A stretch of 64,000 nucleotides of DNA from Domibacillus tundrae (GCF_000970675.1 NZ_LAJA01000006.1:1-64000); one strand, 5' to 3'. Positions 19,700 through 30,077 are shown, counted from the first letter of the stretch. The notes: a model not told the origin generated them from the sequence alone. Program-made: numbers and translations.

Positions 19700-20392
19700 T
19701 TATCCTTTCTGCCCGTAATAGGCGTTCGCTCCGTGTTTCCGTAAATAATGCTTATCGAGTAAAAATTGATCAATCGGCTCAATACCTGCATTTAATTGGA
19801 AAGTATTTAAGCCCATTTTTGCGACTTCTTCTAAAACGACGGCGTTATGAACGGCTTCTTTCGGGTTTTTTCCCCAGTTAAACGGCGCATGTCCGTACAC
19901 GAGAACACCTGGCAATGCCCGTGGATCAAGATTCATAAACGTTTCAACGATGACATTCCCTGTTTCCACTTCATAAGCCCGCTCAATTTCCTCTTTCGTA
20001 AGCGGACGGGTACATGGTACTTCACCATAATAATAGTCAGCGTGCGTTGTGCCGAGAGCCGGAATGGCACGTCCCGCCTGTGCCCAGCTCGTTGCCCACG
20101 GCGAATGCGTATGGACAACGCCGCCAATGCCGGAAAAATGCTTATATAAAATTAAGTGAGTGGCTGTGTCAGAAGACGGGTTTAAATGGCCTTCTATCAA
20201 ATTCCCCTCCAGATCCACAACGACCATATCGTCTGCAGTCAGCTTGTCGTACGCCACACCGCTCGGTTTAATAACCACCAGCTGTTCTTTTTCATCGAAA
20301 CCGCTTACATTCCCCCATGTAAAAGTCACGAGTCCGTATTCTGGGAGGGCAAGGTTCGCCTCTAAAACGTCTTGCTTTAATTGCTCCAGCAT
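19700..20392 (-). CDS. araD: L-ribulose-5-phosphate 4-epimerase
   Basis: Converts L-ribulose 5-phosphate to D-xylulose 5-phosphate, which enters the pentose phosphate pathway. 230 residues from ATG 20392 with AGGAGG upstream. This is a class II aldolase fold. Motifs are [31 protein letters not shown] and the zinc-binding [12 protein letters not shown], plus [11 protein letters not shown]. It is the first gene of the ara unit. Two AraR-type boxes (20412, 20452) lie in its promoter region. In contrast to the mini-relic at 17746 it is complete. Confidence 0.95.
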   Translation of the reverse strand: MLEQLKQDVLEANLALPEYGLVTFTWGNVSGFDEKEQLVVIKPSGVAYDKLTADDMVVVDLEGNLIEGHLNPSSDTATHLILYKHFSGIGGVVHTHSPWATSWAQAGRAIPALGTTHADYYYGEVPCTRPLTKEEIERAYEVETGNVIVETFMNLDPRALPGVLVYGHAPFNWGKNPKEAVHNAVVLEEVAKMGLNTFQLNAGIEPIDQFLLDKHYLRKHGANAYYGQKG

Positions 20393-20411
20393 AAAAATCC
20401 TCCTCACTTCA

Positions 20412-20466
20412 ACTTGTACGTATATTTAATCCTTAAAATAAATAATAGTATAATATGTACGTATAA
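20412..20466. promoter_or_regulatory. Two AraR-type operators before araD
   Basis: ACTTGTACGTATATT (about 20412-20426) and ATATGTACGTATAAT (about 20452-20466) share the core TGTACGTA, with centres 40 bp (about four turns) apart. They sit between araD and the araR terminator and match the paired AraR boxes of B. subtilis ara promoters. Confidence 0.75.
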
Positions 20467-20510
20467 TCAATCATTATCACCACAAAATTAAAAATAACTT
20501 TTTCAGAGAT

Positions 20511-20546
20511 AAAAAAGCTCATAAACAAGTTATTGTTTATGAGCTT
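20511..20546 (-). terminator. Terminator overlapping the end of araR
   Basis: A perfect 14-bp stem (AAGCTCATAAACAA/TTGTTTATGAGCTT) followed by six T on the minus strand. Its upstream arm encodes the last residues of AraR. Confidence 0.8.
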
Positions 20547-21660
20547 CCGCCATCATTTTTACCGAAGACCGAATTCGAATATTCGGTTCGAACAAGATCG
20601 ATTCCTGCTTTGTTTCTTTTTTGGCCGCCGAGCCTTTCTTTTCTTTAACGAGCTCCATAATAAGGCGAGCCGCCGTTTCTCCGAGGCCACTTTTCGGATG
20701 CTCGACAGTGGTCAGCTTTACTTCTGATACGTCCGCTAAAAACGAATCATCATATCCAACCATTGCGATATCGTCCGGCACACGAATGTTTTCGCTGCGT
20801 AAAATGTTCAGCAGGCTAAGCGCCATCTGGTCATTGTAACAAACGAGTGAATCCGGTACGTCTTTTTCCGGCAGCGCCAGCAATTCTTTTAATTCAAGAG
20901 CCGGTTTATCCGCTTTTTCTTCCGTGTAGTATGTAACAATATTTCGGGGTTCAATCGGAATGCCGTATTTCCGATGTGCTTTTAAAAATCCCTTCATTCG
21001 TTTCACACCTTGCAGGTCATCGGTTTTGAAAAAGCCGGCAATTTTTCGGTACCCTTGCTTAATTAAAAATTCCGTTTGCAAGAAACCGCCTTTTTCATCG
21101 TCCATGGCCACATAAAGTGGCTCGAGCTCATCATAATACGCATTGATCATGACATATGGGACGTTTTGCCGCTCTAAATTTAAATAATAATTAAGGTTTG
21201 GATTGCTGATGGCGCTTTTTGTCGGCTCTACAATGACTCCATCGAATGAACTTGATAATATCTTCTCAAGAATTTCCCGTTCTGTTTCGTGATTATTATT
21301 CGTGCTGAAAAGGGTCACATGGTATCCTTGTTCACTTAATACGGACTCTGCACCTCGAATAATAGAAGGGAAAATATAGTCTGAAATATACGTTGTAATA
21401 AGCGCGATGTTTTTTTGTGTACGTGTATCGGACGCTGAACCATTCGCCTGACGGTCGGCGCAAAACGTGCCGGCGCCCTGTTCACGGTAAAGCCATCCTT
21501 TGCTGACAAGGTCGCCGATTGCCAGCCGGACCGTGTGGCGGCTTACCCCAAACTCTTTCATCAGCTCACTCTCTGAGCTTATTTTTTGATGTGGCAAAAA
21601 CGTGCCGTCTAATATGCGCGATTGGATTGCCTGCTTGACCATACTATGCTTTGTTTCCAA
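20530..21660 (-). CDS. araR: Arabinose repressor AraR (GntR-LacI chimera)
   Basis: 376 residues: a GntR-type winged helix at the N-terminus (QAIQSRILDGTFLPHQKISSE, FGVSRHTVRLAIGDLVSKGWLYREQGAGTF) joined to a LacI-type sugar-binding domain (IALITTYISDYIF, MVGYDDSFLADVSEVKLTTVEHP). This architecture is specific to AraR. L-arabinose releases it from TGTACGTACA-type boxes. The start is TTG 21660, directly behind GGAGGAGGTGATCGA; the frame upstream has no such site. A box at 21683 covers its own promoter region, so it is probably autoregulated. It is adjacent to, and upstream of, araD. Confidence 0.93.
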   Translation of the reverse strand: METKHSMVKQAIQSRILDGTFLPHQKISSESELMKEFGVSRHTVRLAIGDLVSKGWLYREQGAGTFCADRQANGSASDTRTQKNIALITTYISDYIFPSIIRGAESVLSEQGYHVTLFSTNNNHETEREILEKILSSSFDGVIVEPTKSAISNPNLNYYLNLERQNVPYVMINAYYDELEPLYVAMDDEKGGFLQTEFLIKQGYRKIAGFFKTDDLQGVKRMKGFLKAHRKYGIPIEPRNIVTYYTEEKADKPALELKELLALPEKDVPDSLVCYNDQMALSLLNILRSENIRVPDDIAMVGYDDSFLADVSEVKLTTVEHPKSGLGETAARLIMELVKEKKGSAAKKETKQESILFEPNIRIRSSVKMMAEAHKQ

Positions 21661-21682
21661 TCGATCACCTCCTCCAAATCCC

Positions 21683-21698
21683 ACTTATACGTATATAT
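21683..21698. promoter_or_regulatory. AraR-type operator before araR
   Basis: ACTTATACGTATATAT, with the TACGTA core, 23 bp upstream of the araR TTG start. It suggests autoregulation. Confidence 0.6.
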
Positions 21699-21796
21699 TA
21701 TCATATTCGAAAACCAGACAAGCGGAATTGTGTACTAATTTTATTACAATACATAACAAAACATATTTTATAAACTCTATTAGTCTTTTTAGAAAA

Positions 21797-21834
21797 TAAA
21801 AAAAGCTGTCCTATATTCAATAGGACAACCTTTT
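21797..21834 (-). terminator. Terminator of the araEGH operon
   Basis: Stem TTGTCCTAT/ATAGGACAG with a run of seven T on the minus strand, about 60 bp after the araH stop. Confidence 0.75.
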
Positions 21835-21891
21835 TAGAAAGTTTAATTACTACATTTTTCATGAAGATACATAATATATACAGTCCAGCAA

Positions 21892-23055
21892 TTATAAAGC
21901 TTTATTTTTATTGTAAATGTCGAATGCAACAGCAGCTAAAAGAACAAGTCCTTTAATCGCCTGCTGCCAATCAATTCCCAAACCTATAATTGACATACCA
22001 TTGTTCATTATTCCCATAACAAGCCCGCCGATAATGGCACCCGGCAACGTACCGATCCCACCATACGCTGAAGCTCCCCCAATAAAACATGCTGCAATGG
22101 CATCAAGCTCAAAAAGGTTGCCTGCTCTTGGTGTAGCCGCATTAAGACGAGCAGCAAAAATTAATCCTGATAGTGCAGAAAGAACGCCCATGTTAACAAA
22201 AACCAAGAAAGTGACCTTTTTTGTTTTAACACCCGACAATTGAGCAGCTTTTTCGTTCCCGCCAATTGCATAGATATGACGTCCAACGACTGTTTTTCTC
22301 ATTACAAATGTATAAACGATAATTAATATACCTAAAATAATTAAAATATTTGGAATTCCTTCGTATAAAGCAAGAATATACGCAAATACATTTATAATTG
22401 CAAAAAATGCAATTAATTTTGTTATAAAAATACCTGACGGCGTCACTTCAAAACCATACTTCAATTGTGTTCTTCTATTTTTCACTTCATTAAAAATAAG
22501 AATAAGCGATAACAATAACCCAATTATTATGGTTAAAATATGCAGCGAACCACCTGCAGAAATATCTGGGATAAAGCCTGAACTCATTTTTTTGAAACTT
22601 TCAGGAAACGGCGCAATAGACTGCCCTTCAAGCACAATCATGGTTAATCCTCTGAATAATAACATTCCTGCCAGTGTAACAATAAATGCTGGAATTTTGA
22701 CATATGCAATCCAAAAGCCTTGCCATGCACCAATTAAGGCGCCAATAAGCAAAGAAATAATAACAGCCAAAAATGTTGGCACATTATATGTTACCATCAG
22801 CATCCCTGAAATTGCTCCTACAAAAGCAGCGATGGACCCTACAGACAAGTCAATATGCCCTGTAATAATGACCAGCACCATGCCAATTGCCAAAACTAAA
22901 ATATAGCTGTTCTGCAAAATGATATTCGTGATATTCAATGGTTCTAATAATATTCCATCTGTTAAAACTTGAAACAGCAACATGATAAAAACTAATGCAA
23001 TAATCATACTGTATTGTCTCATGTTATTCCTAGCCATATTCATTAATGTCTGCAT
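21892..23055 (-). CDS. araH: Monosaccharide ABC permease AraH
   Basis: A 387-residue RbsC/XylH-type permease of the CUT2 family with about ten membrane segments. The conserved GHIDLSVGSIAAFVGAISG, IGALIGAWQGFWIAYVKIPAFIVTLAGM and ACFIGGASAYGGIGTLPGAIIGGLVMGIMNNGM are visible. With AraG and AraE it forms a monosaccharide importer. The combination of this operon with the adjacent three-component sensor matches the L-arabinose system AraEGH/AraPST described in Geobacillus stearothermophilus, so L-arabinose is the likely substrate. A broken relative of this gene lies at 4710-5177. It starts 5 bp after araG. Confidence 0.88.
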   Translation of the reverse strand: MQTLMNMARNNMRQYSMIIALVFIMLLFQVLTDGILLEPLNITNIILQNSYILVLAIGMVLVIITGHIDLSVGSIAAFVGAISGMLMVTYNVPTFLAVIISLLIGALIGAWQGFWIAYVKIPAFIVTLAGMLLFRGLTMIVLEGQSIAPFPESFKKMSSGFIPDISAGGSLHILTIIIGLLLSLILIFNEVKNRRTQLKYGFEVTPSGIFITKLIAFFAIINVFAYILALYEGIPNILIILGILIIVYTFVMRKTVVGRHIYAIGGNEKAAQLSGVKTKKVTFLVFVNMGVLSALSGLIFAARLNAATPRAGNLFELDAIAACFIGGASAYGGIGTLPGAIIGGLVMGIMNNGMSIIGLGIDWQQAIKGLVLLAAVAFDIYNKNKAL

Positions 23056-23060
23056 TCCAC

Positions 23061-24590
23061 TTACCCCCTGCTCTTTGTCATATACTTCATTAAATTCTCT
23101 TGGGTGGCATCTTTTCTGTCAACTTCTCCGGTTATTCTGCCTTCGCTCATTACATACGTACGATCACAAATTCCGAGTATCTCAGGAAGTTCAGATGAAA
23201 TAACTAAAACACCTTTTCCTTCATTCGCTAACTGATTAATGATTGTATAGATTTCGAATTTTGCTCCTACATCAATTCCGCGTGTGGGTTCATCTAAAAT
23301 CAAAATCTCCGGACCAGAAAAAATCCATTTGCTTAGAACAACCTTTTGTTGATTGCCTCCACTTAAGTTTCCTACTATCTGCCAAACGCTTGGTGTTTTA
23401 ATATTCAGTTTTTTCCGGAAACTTTCTGCTTCTATAATTTCTTGATTGTCATTAATAACATTATTTTTAGATATTTTCGGCAGGCTTGGGAGAGAGATAT
23501 TCTTTCTGATGTCGTCCATTAAAATGAGACCATTTCCTTTTCGATCTTCTGACACGTAGGCAAGCCCGTTGCGAATAGCCTGACTCACATCATTCAGCTG
23601 TACTTCTTTTCCATTAATCTTGACAGTACCAGTAATTTTTTGTCCATACACTTTTCCGAAAATACTCATAGCCAGTTCAGTTCTTCCTGCACCCATCAAG
23701 CCAGCTATACCGACAATCTCGCCTTTTTTAATATGCAGATTGATATTATCAAGCATTTTCCGCTCTCTATGCTGCGGATGATACACATTCCAATCCTCTA
23801 CTTCAAAAATCACATCACCAATCTTTGGTGTTCTTGATGGATACCGATTTGTCAAATCACGCCCTACCATTCCCTTGATAATTCGATCTTCATTAATATC
23901 ACCTGAATGTACATCCAGCGTTTCGATAGTTTGGCCATCCCGTAAAATCGTTATGGAATCTGCTACTTTTATAATCTCATTTAATTTATGTGAAATAATG
24001 ATTGCTGTCATTCCTTGATTTTTCAATTCAATAAGGAGATTCAACAAATTTTCACTGTCGTTTTCATTTAAAGCCGCTGTCGGTTCGTCCAGAATAAGTA
24101 ACTTTACTTGTTTGGATAAAGCTTTCGCTATCTCAACCAATTGTTGTTTACCTACTCCAATATTGGAGATTAATGTGGTGGGGGATTCCGTCAATCCTAC
24201 TTGAGAAAGAAGTTTCGTTGTTTTATGAATTGTTTCGTTCCAGTTGATGAAGCCTTTTGGCGCTTGCTCATTTCCTAAAAAGATGTTCTCTGCAATGGAT
24301 AAATCCGGCACTAATGCTAATTCCTGATGAATAATGACAATACCTAAATCTTCACTTTGCTTAATGTTTTTGAATTCACATACATTGTTTTCAAATAAAA
24401 TGTCACCTGTATAAGTACCGATTGGATACACGCCGCTTAATACTTTCATTAAAGTCGATTTTCCCGCGCCATTTTCACCCATAAGCGCGTGAATTTCTCC
24501 TTTTTTCACTTTTAAATTTACATTTTCGAGTGCTTTTACTCCAGGAAATTCTTTTGTAATACTTTTCATTTCCAACAAAATTTCAGACAT
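23061..24590 (-). CDS. araG: Monosaccharide ABC transporter ATPase AraG
   Basis: A 509-residue tandem ABC ATPase of the RbsA/XylG type. The first domain has Walker [10 protein letters not shown], the signature [15 protein letters not shown] (unusual in place of LSGGQ) and Walker [12 protein letters not shown]. The second domain has a degenerate Walker A ([10 protein letters not shown]), the signature [14 protein letters not shown] and [12 protein letters not shown]. This pattern, one degenerate site, is normal for the family. It energises AraH. A perfect 14-bp hairpin separates it from araE. Confidence 0.92.
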   Translation of the reverse strand: MSEILLEMKSITKEFPGVKALENVNLKVKKGEIHALMGENGAGKSTLMKVLSGVYPIGTYTGDILFENNVCEFKNIKQSEDLGIVIIHQELALVPDLSIAENIFLGNEQAPKGFINWNETIHKTTKLLSQVGLTESPTTLISNIGVGKQQLVEIAKALSKQVKLLILDEPTAALNENDSENLLNLLIELKNQGMTAIIISHKLNEIIKVADSITILRDGQTIETLDVHSGDINEDRIIKGMVGRDLTNRYPSRTPKIGDVIFEVEDWNVYHPQHRERKMLDNINLHIKKGEIVGIAGLMGAGRTELAMSIFGKVYGQKITGTVKINGKEVQLNDVSQAIRNGLAYVSEDRKGNGLILMDDIRKNISLPSLPKISKNNVINDNQEIIEAESFRKKLNIKTPSVWQIVGNLSGGNQQKVVLSKWIFSGPEILILDEPTRGIDVGAKFEIYTIINQLANEGKGVLVISSELPEILGICDRTYVMSEGRITGEVDRKDATQENLMKYMTKSRG

Positions 24591-24615
24591 GATAACACCA
24601 CACTTTCAGTAATGT

Positions 24616-24664
24616 AACAGATGATTTAGCTATTACTTTCGAAAGAATCACTAAATCATCTGTT
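24616..24664 (-). other. Intercistronic hairpin after araE
   Basis: Perfect 14-bp inverted repeat (AACAGATGATTTAG/CTAAATCATCTGTT) with a 21-bp loop between the binding-protein and ATPase genes. It is likely a message-stabilising or attenuating element that raises binding-protein levels. Confidence 0.7.
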
Positions 24665-24676
24665 TTATTCATTCAA

Positions 24677-25762
24677 TTATTTAAGGTCGTCTTCTGTCCA
24701 ATACCCGCCATCGACGATTACTTCTTTGTAATTTTCAATATCAACAGATACCGGTTCTAGAAGATAAGATGGAACTACTTTCACGCCGTTGTCATAGGTT
24801 TTTTCATCATTCACTTCCGCTTCTTCGTCTTTTAATACAGCGTCTGCCATTTCAACGGCTTTTTTCGCAAGTTCACGTGTATCTTTAAAAACGGTTTGTG
24901 TTTGCTCACCGGCGATAATAGATTTGATTGATGCTAATTCAGCATCCTGTCCAGTAATAATTGGAAGCGGCTTATCCGCTGAACCGTAGCCTACGCCTTT
25001 GAGTGAAGAAATAATTCCAATACTAATTCCATCATATGGCGACAATACTGCATCTACATTGTCAGACGTATAACTTGCACTTAACAAGTTATCCATTCTC
25101 GCCTGCGCTGCAGCTCCGTCCCATCTTAATGTTGCAGCCTGGTCAAATGACGTCTGGCCGCTTTTAATAACCAGCTTCCCACTATCAATATATGGTTGAA
25201 GGATAGACATGGCACCATCAAAGAAGAAATAGGCATTATTATCATCTGGCGACCCGGCAAATAGTTCGATATTAAATGGACCTTTTCCATCTTTCAACCC
25301 TAATTTTTCTTCAATATAAGATCCTTGCAAAACACCTACTTGAAAGTTATCAAACGTTGCATAGTATGTTACGTGGTCGGTATTTTTAATTAAACGGTCA
25401 TAGGCAATAACCTTAATTTCCTGATTGTTTGCTTTATCCAGCACATCTGTCAGCGCTTCACCATCAATGGAAGCGACAACTAGTACATCAACGCCTTTTG
25501 TAATCATGTTTTCGATTTGAGCAATTTGATTTTCTACTACATCTTCAGCGTATTGTAAATCCGTTTTGTAACCTAATGCTTCAAATTCTTTTACCATATT
25601 ATCCCCATCAAGCACCCATCGCTCAGAGGACTTTGTTGGCATCGCAATTCCTACAAAACCAGCCTCGCCACTGCCGCCGCTACTATCTTCCTCACCGCCG
25701 CTGCATGCTGTCAGAACAAACATTAAGATTAATCCTAAAAAAATTGATAGCACTTTCTTCAT
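24677..25762 (-). CDS. araE: L-arabinose-binding lipoprotein AraE (ChvE-like)
   Basis: A 361-residue extracellular sugar-binding lipoprotein. The signal peptide with lipobox (MFVLTAC) is followed by a Ser/Gly-rich linker and a type I periplasmic-binding domain ([70 protein letters not shown]). These are features of the ChvE/XylF group, which binds arabinose, xylose or galactose. It is first in the araEGH operon. The upstream region contains a cre box. Named after the Geobacillus system; in E. coli AraE is an unrelated symporter. Confidence 0.88.
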   Translation of the reverse strand: MKKVLSIFLGLILMFVLTACSGGEEDSSGGSGEAGFVGIAMPTKSSERWVLDGDNMVKEFEALGYKTDLQYAEDVVENQIAQIENMITKGVDVLVVASIDGEALTDVLDKANNQEIKVIAYDRLIKNTDHVTYYATFDNFQVGVLQGSYIEEKLGLKDGKGPFNIELFAGSPDDNNAYFFFDGAMSILQPYIDSGKLVIKSGQTSFDQAATLRWDGAAAQARMDNLLSASYTSDNVDAVLSPYDGISIGIISSLKGVGYGSADKPLPIITGQDAELASIKSIIAGEQTQTVFKDTRELAKKAVEMADAVLKDEEAEVNDEKTYDNGVKVVPSYLLEPVSVDIENYKEVIVDGGYWTEDDLK

Positions 25763-25896
25763 ACAGTTGCACCTTCCCCTTTTTATTTAGTTTTTTAGCC
25801 CAGGCCATTGTTCCCTGTCTATATGTGAAATATATCATCATTAACATTCAGAGTCTTTTCAATAAAACAACTCTTTTTATAAAAATTTAACTTTTT

Positions 25897-25910
25897 TTAA
25901 AGCGCTTTCA
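25897..25910 (-). promoter_or_regulatory. cre site, araEGH
   Basis: TGAAAGCGCTTTAA on the minus strand, one mismatch to the CcpA consensus, 135 bp upstream of araE. It suggests repression by preferred sugars. Confidence 0.65.
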
Positions 25911-25990
25911 TTTTTTATGCATATGATCTTATGGAAGATTCGCTATTTTTATTGTAAAATTTTTCCTTTTCATTTTTTGAGTATTAAAAA

Positions 25991-26014
25991 AGCATGCAGA
26001 TAGATATGCATGCT
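25991..26014 (-). terminator. Terminator of the sensor operon
   Basis: AGCATGCA/TGCATGCT stem followed by T6 on the minus strand; its start overlaps the stop codon of the response regulator. Confidence 0.78.
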
Positions 26015-27218
26015 AGTTTATCATCCCTTTTCGATATTGATTTGGTGAAACGCCTACTGCTTTTTTAAAAGCTGTACTAAAATAATGCTGCGATTCATAT
26101 CCAACTTGTTCAGCAACTTCATTTATCTTTAAACTTGTTGAATTCAACAGCTTGATCGCTTTTGTCATTCTCGTTTTCGTGAGTAACGTGACAAATGTTG
26201 TGCCGAGCTCCTTTTTGATCATTCTGCTTAAATATACAGGTGATACTTGGAGCAATTGCGCCAGTGATTCTAAAGTCAAATCCTGGTCTGCATAATGTTC
26301 TCTAATATAACTTCTTGAACGACGTACTAACGGGGAAATTTTTGCTTCTTCAGAAACTTTATGCTTGCAGTGAACATAAGCAGCATTCAAATTATTTATG
26401 CCACCTGTGACTTCTTCTGAGTAAACCGTTGCGGCTACATTCAAATAGTCTTGAATCAATCTTTCCATGATTGAAAAAGATTTTTCTCCTGCTTTTTCCC
26501 AAATTAAAATAAATAACAAACCTGAACGATCGGTGAAACTTACATTTTGACAATCACCGAATACTTCCAAGATGATATTCATCGCAGCAGAAGCAAATAT
26601 TTCTTTATCGTTTTCTTCCATAAGTGGCTGCTTGATTTGAAACTCCCAGCTTCGAACGGCCACCAGCAACTGCGGCATTTTAACTGGAAGACTCAAAAAC
26701 TGAAGCTGTTCTTTTATTTCTTCTTCTGTAAGCCTTCCTTCGACCCACTCTTTACAAAAGCGGTCTTGGATGATCAGCTTGTTTTGGTCAATATAACTTG
26801 AAGCAATTTGTTTATGCTTTATTTCCTGAGAATGCTCCGCAATTTTTCTTTTTGTTTTTTCGATTACATTAGTTAAATTTTGGGGATTTACAGGTTTAAG
26901 CAAATAGTCATCAACATCCAGCCTTAGCGCCTCTTGTGCATAACTAAATTCATCATAGCCTGTTATAATTATCACTCTGCAATCAGAAAGGCTTTCACGA
27001 ATATGTTTGACTACTGTTAATCCATTCATAATGGGCATATTTAAGTCAACTAATAAAATATCAATCTGATGCTGTAAAGCTAGTTCCAGCGCTTCTTCCC
27101 CATCCTCTGCTTCCGCAACCACCGTCATTTCATACTTCTCCCACTGTACTGCATCACGGATTCCTTCCCGAATATTTGGCTCATCGTCTGCAATCAATAC
27201 TTTTAATGGTTGCTGCAC
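26013..27218 (-). CDS. araT: AraT-like response regulator (YesN type)
   Basis: 401 residues. An N-terminal receiver domain (VLIADDEPNIREGI with the acidic pocket, phosphoacceptor Asp in DILLVDLNMPIMNGL, Lys in YLLKPVN) is followed by a middle region of unknown fold. The C-terminus holds an AraC-type pair of helix-turn-helix motifs (LESLAQLLQVSPVYLSRMIKKELG, INEVAEQVGYESQHYFSTAFKKAVG). It is the output of the three-component sensor and most likely activates araEGH just downstream, as in Geobacillus AraT or the clostridial YesN of the xylose system. Starts 6 bp after the kinase gene. Confidence 0.88.
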   Translation of the reverse strand: MQQPLKVLIADDEPNIREGIRDAVQWEKYEMTVVAEAEDGEEALELALQHQIDILLVDLNMPIMNGLTVVKHIRESLSDCRVIIITGYDEFSYAQEALRLDVDDYLLKPVNPQNLTNVIEKTKRKIAEHSQEIKHKQIASSYIDQNKLIIQDRFCKEWVEGRLTEEEIKEQLQFLSLPVKMPQLLVAVRSWEFQIKQPLMEENDKEIFASAAMNIILEVFGDCQNVSFTDRSGLLFILIWEKAGEKSFSIMERLIQDYLNVAATVYSEEVTGGINNLNAAYVHCKHKVSEEAKISPLVRRSRSYIREHYADQDLTLESLAQLLQVSPVYLSRMIKKELGTTFVTLLTKTRMTKAIKLLNSTSLKINEVAEQVGYESQHYFSTAFKKAVGVSPNQYRKGMIN

Positions 27219-27224
27219 AAATCC

Positions 27225-29048
27225 TCATCCCCCTTGTTTGATCGGAAGCACAATTTTAACGGTTGTTCCCTTTTCTGCTTCACTTTTAATTGATAATCCG
27301 TATGGAGAGCCATAAGTCAATTTGATTCTCGCCTGTACATTCATTACACCATAGCCGACTTTATTTAGCGTCTTTAACTCTTCCATGCTGTTAAATGCAA
27401 TAGAAAGACTCTCATTTAGCTTCATTAACGTTTCTTCATTCATTCCTTTTCCATCATCCACAACGTGAAGAACCAGCCGCCCGTTTTGCTTTTCTCCATT
27501 AATCTCAATACAGCCGGGTCCTCTCCGTTCTTTTATGCCGTGATAAATGGCATTTTCAATAATCGGCTGAAGAATCAGCTTTATAACAGAAACATTCCTT
27601 AATGTAGGATCTATCATTATTTGATAATTCAATTTGTCCTGGTACCGTGCTTTTTGAATCTTCAAATAACTTTCAATATGTTCTATCTCCTTATCCAGCA
27701 AAATCATATCATCGCCCTTACTCAAGCCAATTCGAAATAATTGTGACAATGACTCGACTACTTCTGCCACATCACTTGCTCCTTTTTTGCGTGCCATCCA
27801 ATTAATTGTATCCAGTGTATTGTACAAAAAATGCGGCTTAATATGAGCTTGCAGAGCCTGCAGTTCAGCTTCTTTTTTTTGGCGTGCCTGCAGCTCCGTC
27901 AAATCCAGCAAATTATTGATTTGCGCCAGCATGGTATTAAAGCTTCCTCCAAGCATCCCGATTTCATCTTTTCGATCTCCTTTGTAACGGATCGTTAAAT
28001 TGCCAGATTCGGCTTCTTTCATAAAAGAATTCAATTGTCCGATTGGACGTGACATTGAGTAAGATAAATAATAGGAAGCACCTAGGCCTACTAAGCAAAC
28101 AATAAATAAAAAGCTTATGACAAAAAAGTGAACTTGTTTCACTTCTGCTAAAGATTCACCGGCCTTAAATATCCCAATGGTTGTCCAGTCAGAAAACGAA
28201 GATTTTTGGTAAATAAAGTGCAGTTTTGTTCCATCTTCCTCTTTAGAAAAGGTACCTGATGAATGGCCTTGAAAAGAATTTGAAGAAATCTCATCTATTA
28301 AAGCGTTTTTTGGAGAATAAACCGTGTCATCTTCAGCATCCAAGACCATTAAATAACCAGATTTGCCTAATCGAATGTCTCTAATGACTTCCGATATGAC
28401 TCTTAGCTTCAAGTCGATCAGCACAACCCCTGCAACCTTTTGAGTTCTAGGATCAAAAATGGCTCGAACACTTGAAATAACTTCTTCATCTTTATAATTA
28501 ATGTGTGATGCAATATTTCTCTCACTTGGAGTCCCTATCACTTTAAAAATCCCTTTATTCTCAACCGCTTCTTGATACCAATTTTCTTCCGTTAAAGGGC
28601 GCTTATTTCGTGTGTAAAGCTCATTGCTAATATAATCGCCATCACTGTTTACCACTAATATTCCAGCAATTTCAGGCGTAATAGATGTAAACCCTTGTAA
28701 ATATTGTTTAATTTGGTAATGATCTGTTTCAGTTCCAGCCAAGTACTCATTTATTTCCCGATTAAAAGAAATTAAATAGGAAATACTTTCCATGTTTTCA
28801 ATGTAAGAATCAAACGATTTGTTAGCCTGTTCGATTAACTGAAACGTGTTTTCTGCTTCTTTCTTTTCAACAATTCGATCAACTGTTACACTAATCAAAA
28901 CGCTCAGGGCAATTGCAGGCAAAATACTAATGACTAAGAGTAGGGCAATAAGCTTATAGCGAATCGCAAGGTCATTCACTTTAAACGCTCTTGCTTTTCC
29001 CACTAACTGTTTTATCTTTGCTTCATGCTTAGTTTGCATAAAATTCAT
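27225..29048 (-). CDS. araS: AraS-like sensor histidine kinase (YesM/LytS type)
   Basis: 607 residues. One membrane segment near residue 30-55 and another near 300-325 enclose an extracellular Cache-like domain. A HAMP linker (SMSRPIGQLNSFMKEAESGNL), a His-kinase domain with the phosphoacceptor His in LQAHIKPHFLYNTLD and a HATPase domain (ENAIYHGIKERRG, VVDDGKGM, GYGVMN) follow. It presumably reads the sugar-bound state of the membrane-anchored binding protein encoded just upstream. Its start overlaps that gene by 20 bp, which implies coupled translation and a physical complex. Confidence 0.88.
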   Translation of the reverse strand: MNFMQTKHEAKIKQLVGKARAFKVNDLAIRYKLIALLLVISILPAIALSVLISVTVDRIVEKKEAENTFQLIEQANKSFDSYIENMESISYLISFNREINEYLAGTETDHYQIKQYLQGFTSITPEIAGILVVNSDGDYISNELYTRNKRPLTEENWYQEAVENKGIFKVIGTPSERNIASHINYKDEEVISSVRAIFDPRTQKVAGVVLIDLKLRVISEVIRDIRLGKSGYLMVLDAEDDTVYSPKNALIDEISSNSFQGHSSGTFSKEEDGTKLHFIYQKSSFSDWTTIGIFKAGESLAEVKQVHFFVISFLFIVCLVGLGASYYLSYSMSRPIGQLNSFMKEAESGNLTIRYKGDRKDEIGMLGGSFNTMLAQINNLLDLTELQARQKKEAELQALQAHIKPHFLYNTLDTINWMARKKGASDVAEVVESLSQLFRIGLSKGDDMILLDKEIEHIESYLKIQKARYQDKLNYQIMIDPTLRNVSVIKLILQPIIENAIYHGIKERRGPGCIEINGEKQNGRLVLHVVDDGKGMNEETLMKLNESLSIAFNSMEELKTLNKVGYGVMNVQARIKLTYGSPYGLSIKSEAEKGTTVKIVLPIKQGG

Positions 29049-30024
29049 CTACATTCATTTTTGTTACGACCGATGTTCCAGTGTCCGTATTCATCTTCGT
29101 TATGAATCTTGAATTTTCTGCATTATTGTTTAGATAAAATAAATGTTGAAGAGACCAGTACCCCATGTTCCATGTTCCTTGCACAATCGTAGCGGATATC
29201 GTGCCTTCTTTGATCATATCCAATGTTTCCTTGTCCGTATCAAAACTTATTATTTTAACTTCTTTGTCTTTATTAAGGTAACGAACTGCATCCCCTAAAC
29301 CTGCTCCTCCATTCGCTTCCGTTGCAAAAATACCCTTTAAGTCCTCATGGCTTCTCAGTATATCTATTGCTGCCTGCCGGGAAACCAGTTGGTCTCCTTT
29401 GCCATCTTTTATTTCAACAATTTCAATTCCAGGATACTCACTTTTAAGCGTTTCTTGAAATCCTGTTGATCTATCTATATGATTTGATTGATTAGGCAAG
29501 GTCACAATCGCCACTTTTCCCTTGTTATTCAAAAGCTCAGCCATTTTATGCGCAGCTGTCACACCTGCTTGATAATTATTCGTTCCCAAAAAAGCATACG
29601 CTTTGCTGTCAGGAGAATCTGAATCAAATAACACAACAGGAATTCCGGAATCAACCGCCTTGTTTATCGTGTCATTCAGCTTTTCAGAATGGATGGCAGA
29701 TAAAGCAATTCCCGCTGGCTTTTTTGCAATAGCTTCTTCCAGTACTATTAATTGTTCATTGACATCATACTTTGTCGCTCCTTGATACTCAATTGCGATG
29801 TTGAGAGACTCTGCTGCGTCCTCGGCACCCTTTAAAATTCCCTTCCAATAGTCCATGCCAACTTGAAAGGTAACGAATACATATCTTTCGTCTCCCCTGC
29901 CCTCATTTTGAACTTTATTTTCATTCATGCTGAAGTTTAATGGGAACGTTTGAGCTTGAAAATGATATACATAAAGCAGGAAGCTCCCAATTAAAATGCT
30001 GTATACGAACAAGAGTATTTTCAT
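29029..30024 (-). CDS. Membrane-anchored sugar-binding sensor (AraP/XylFII type)
   Basis: 331 residues with an N-terminal membrane anchor (LLFVYSILIGSFLLYVYHF) that lacks a lipobox or clear cleavage site. A type I periplasmic-binding domain follows (VTFQVGMDYWKGILKGAEDAA, GIALSAIHSEKLNDTINKAVDSG, IFATEANGGAGLGDAVRYL). It is encoded with a YesM-type kinase and a YesN-type regulator. This is the layout of Geobacillus AraPST and clostridial XylFII-LytS-YesN, in which the binding protein is the sensor rather than a transporter subunit. Start ATG 30024 is chosen because AAAGGGG precedes it. The ligand is inferred to be L-arabinose. Confidence 0.85.
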   Translation of the reverse strand: MKILLFVYSILIGSFLLYVYHFQAQTFPLNFSMNENKVQNEGRGDERYVFVTFQVGMDYWKGILKGAEDAAESLNIAIEYQGATKYDVNEQLIVLEEAIAKKPAGIALSAIHSEKLNDTINKAVDSGIPVVLFDSDSPDSKAYAFLGTNNYQAGVTAAHKMAELLNNKGKVAIVTLPNQSNHIDRSTGFQETLKSEYPGIEIVEIKDGKGDQLVSRQAAIDILRSHEDLKGIFATEANGGAGLGDAVRYLNKDKEVKIISFDTDKETLDMIKEGTISATIVQGTWNMGYWSLQHLFYLNNNAENSRFITKMNTDTGTSVVTKMNVDEFYAN

Positions 30025-30077
30025 AGTTGAAACCCCTTTCATTTATATCATCACAAATTTATCGGTGTTTCTTACTT

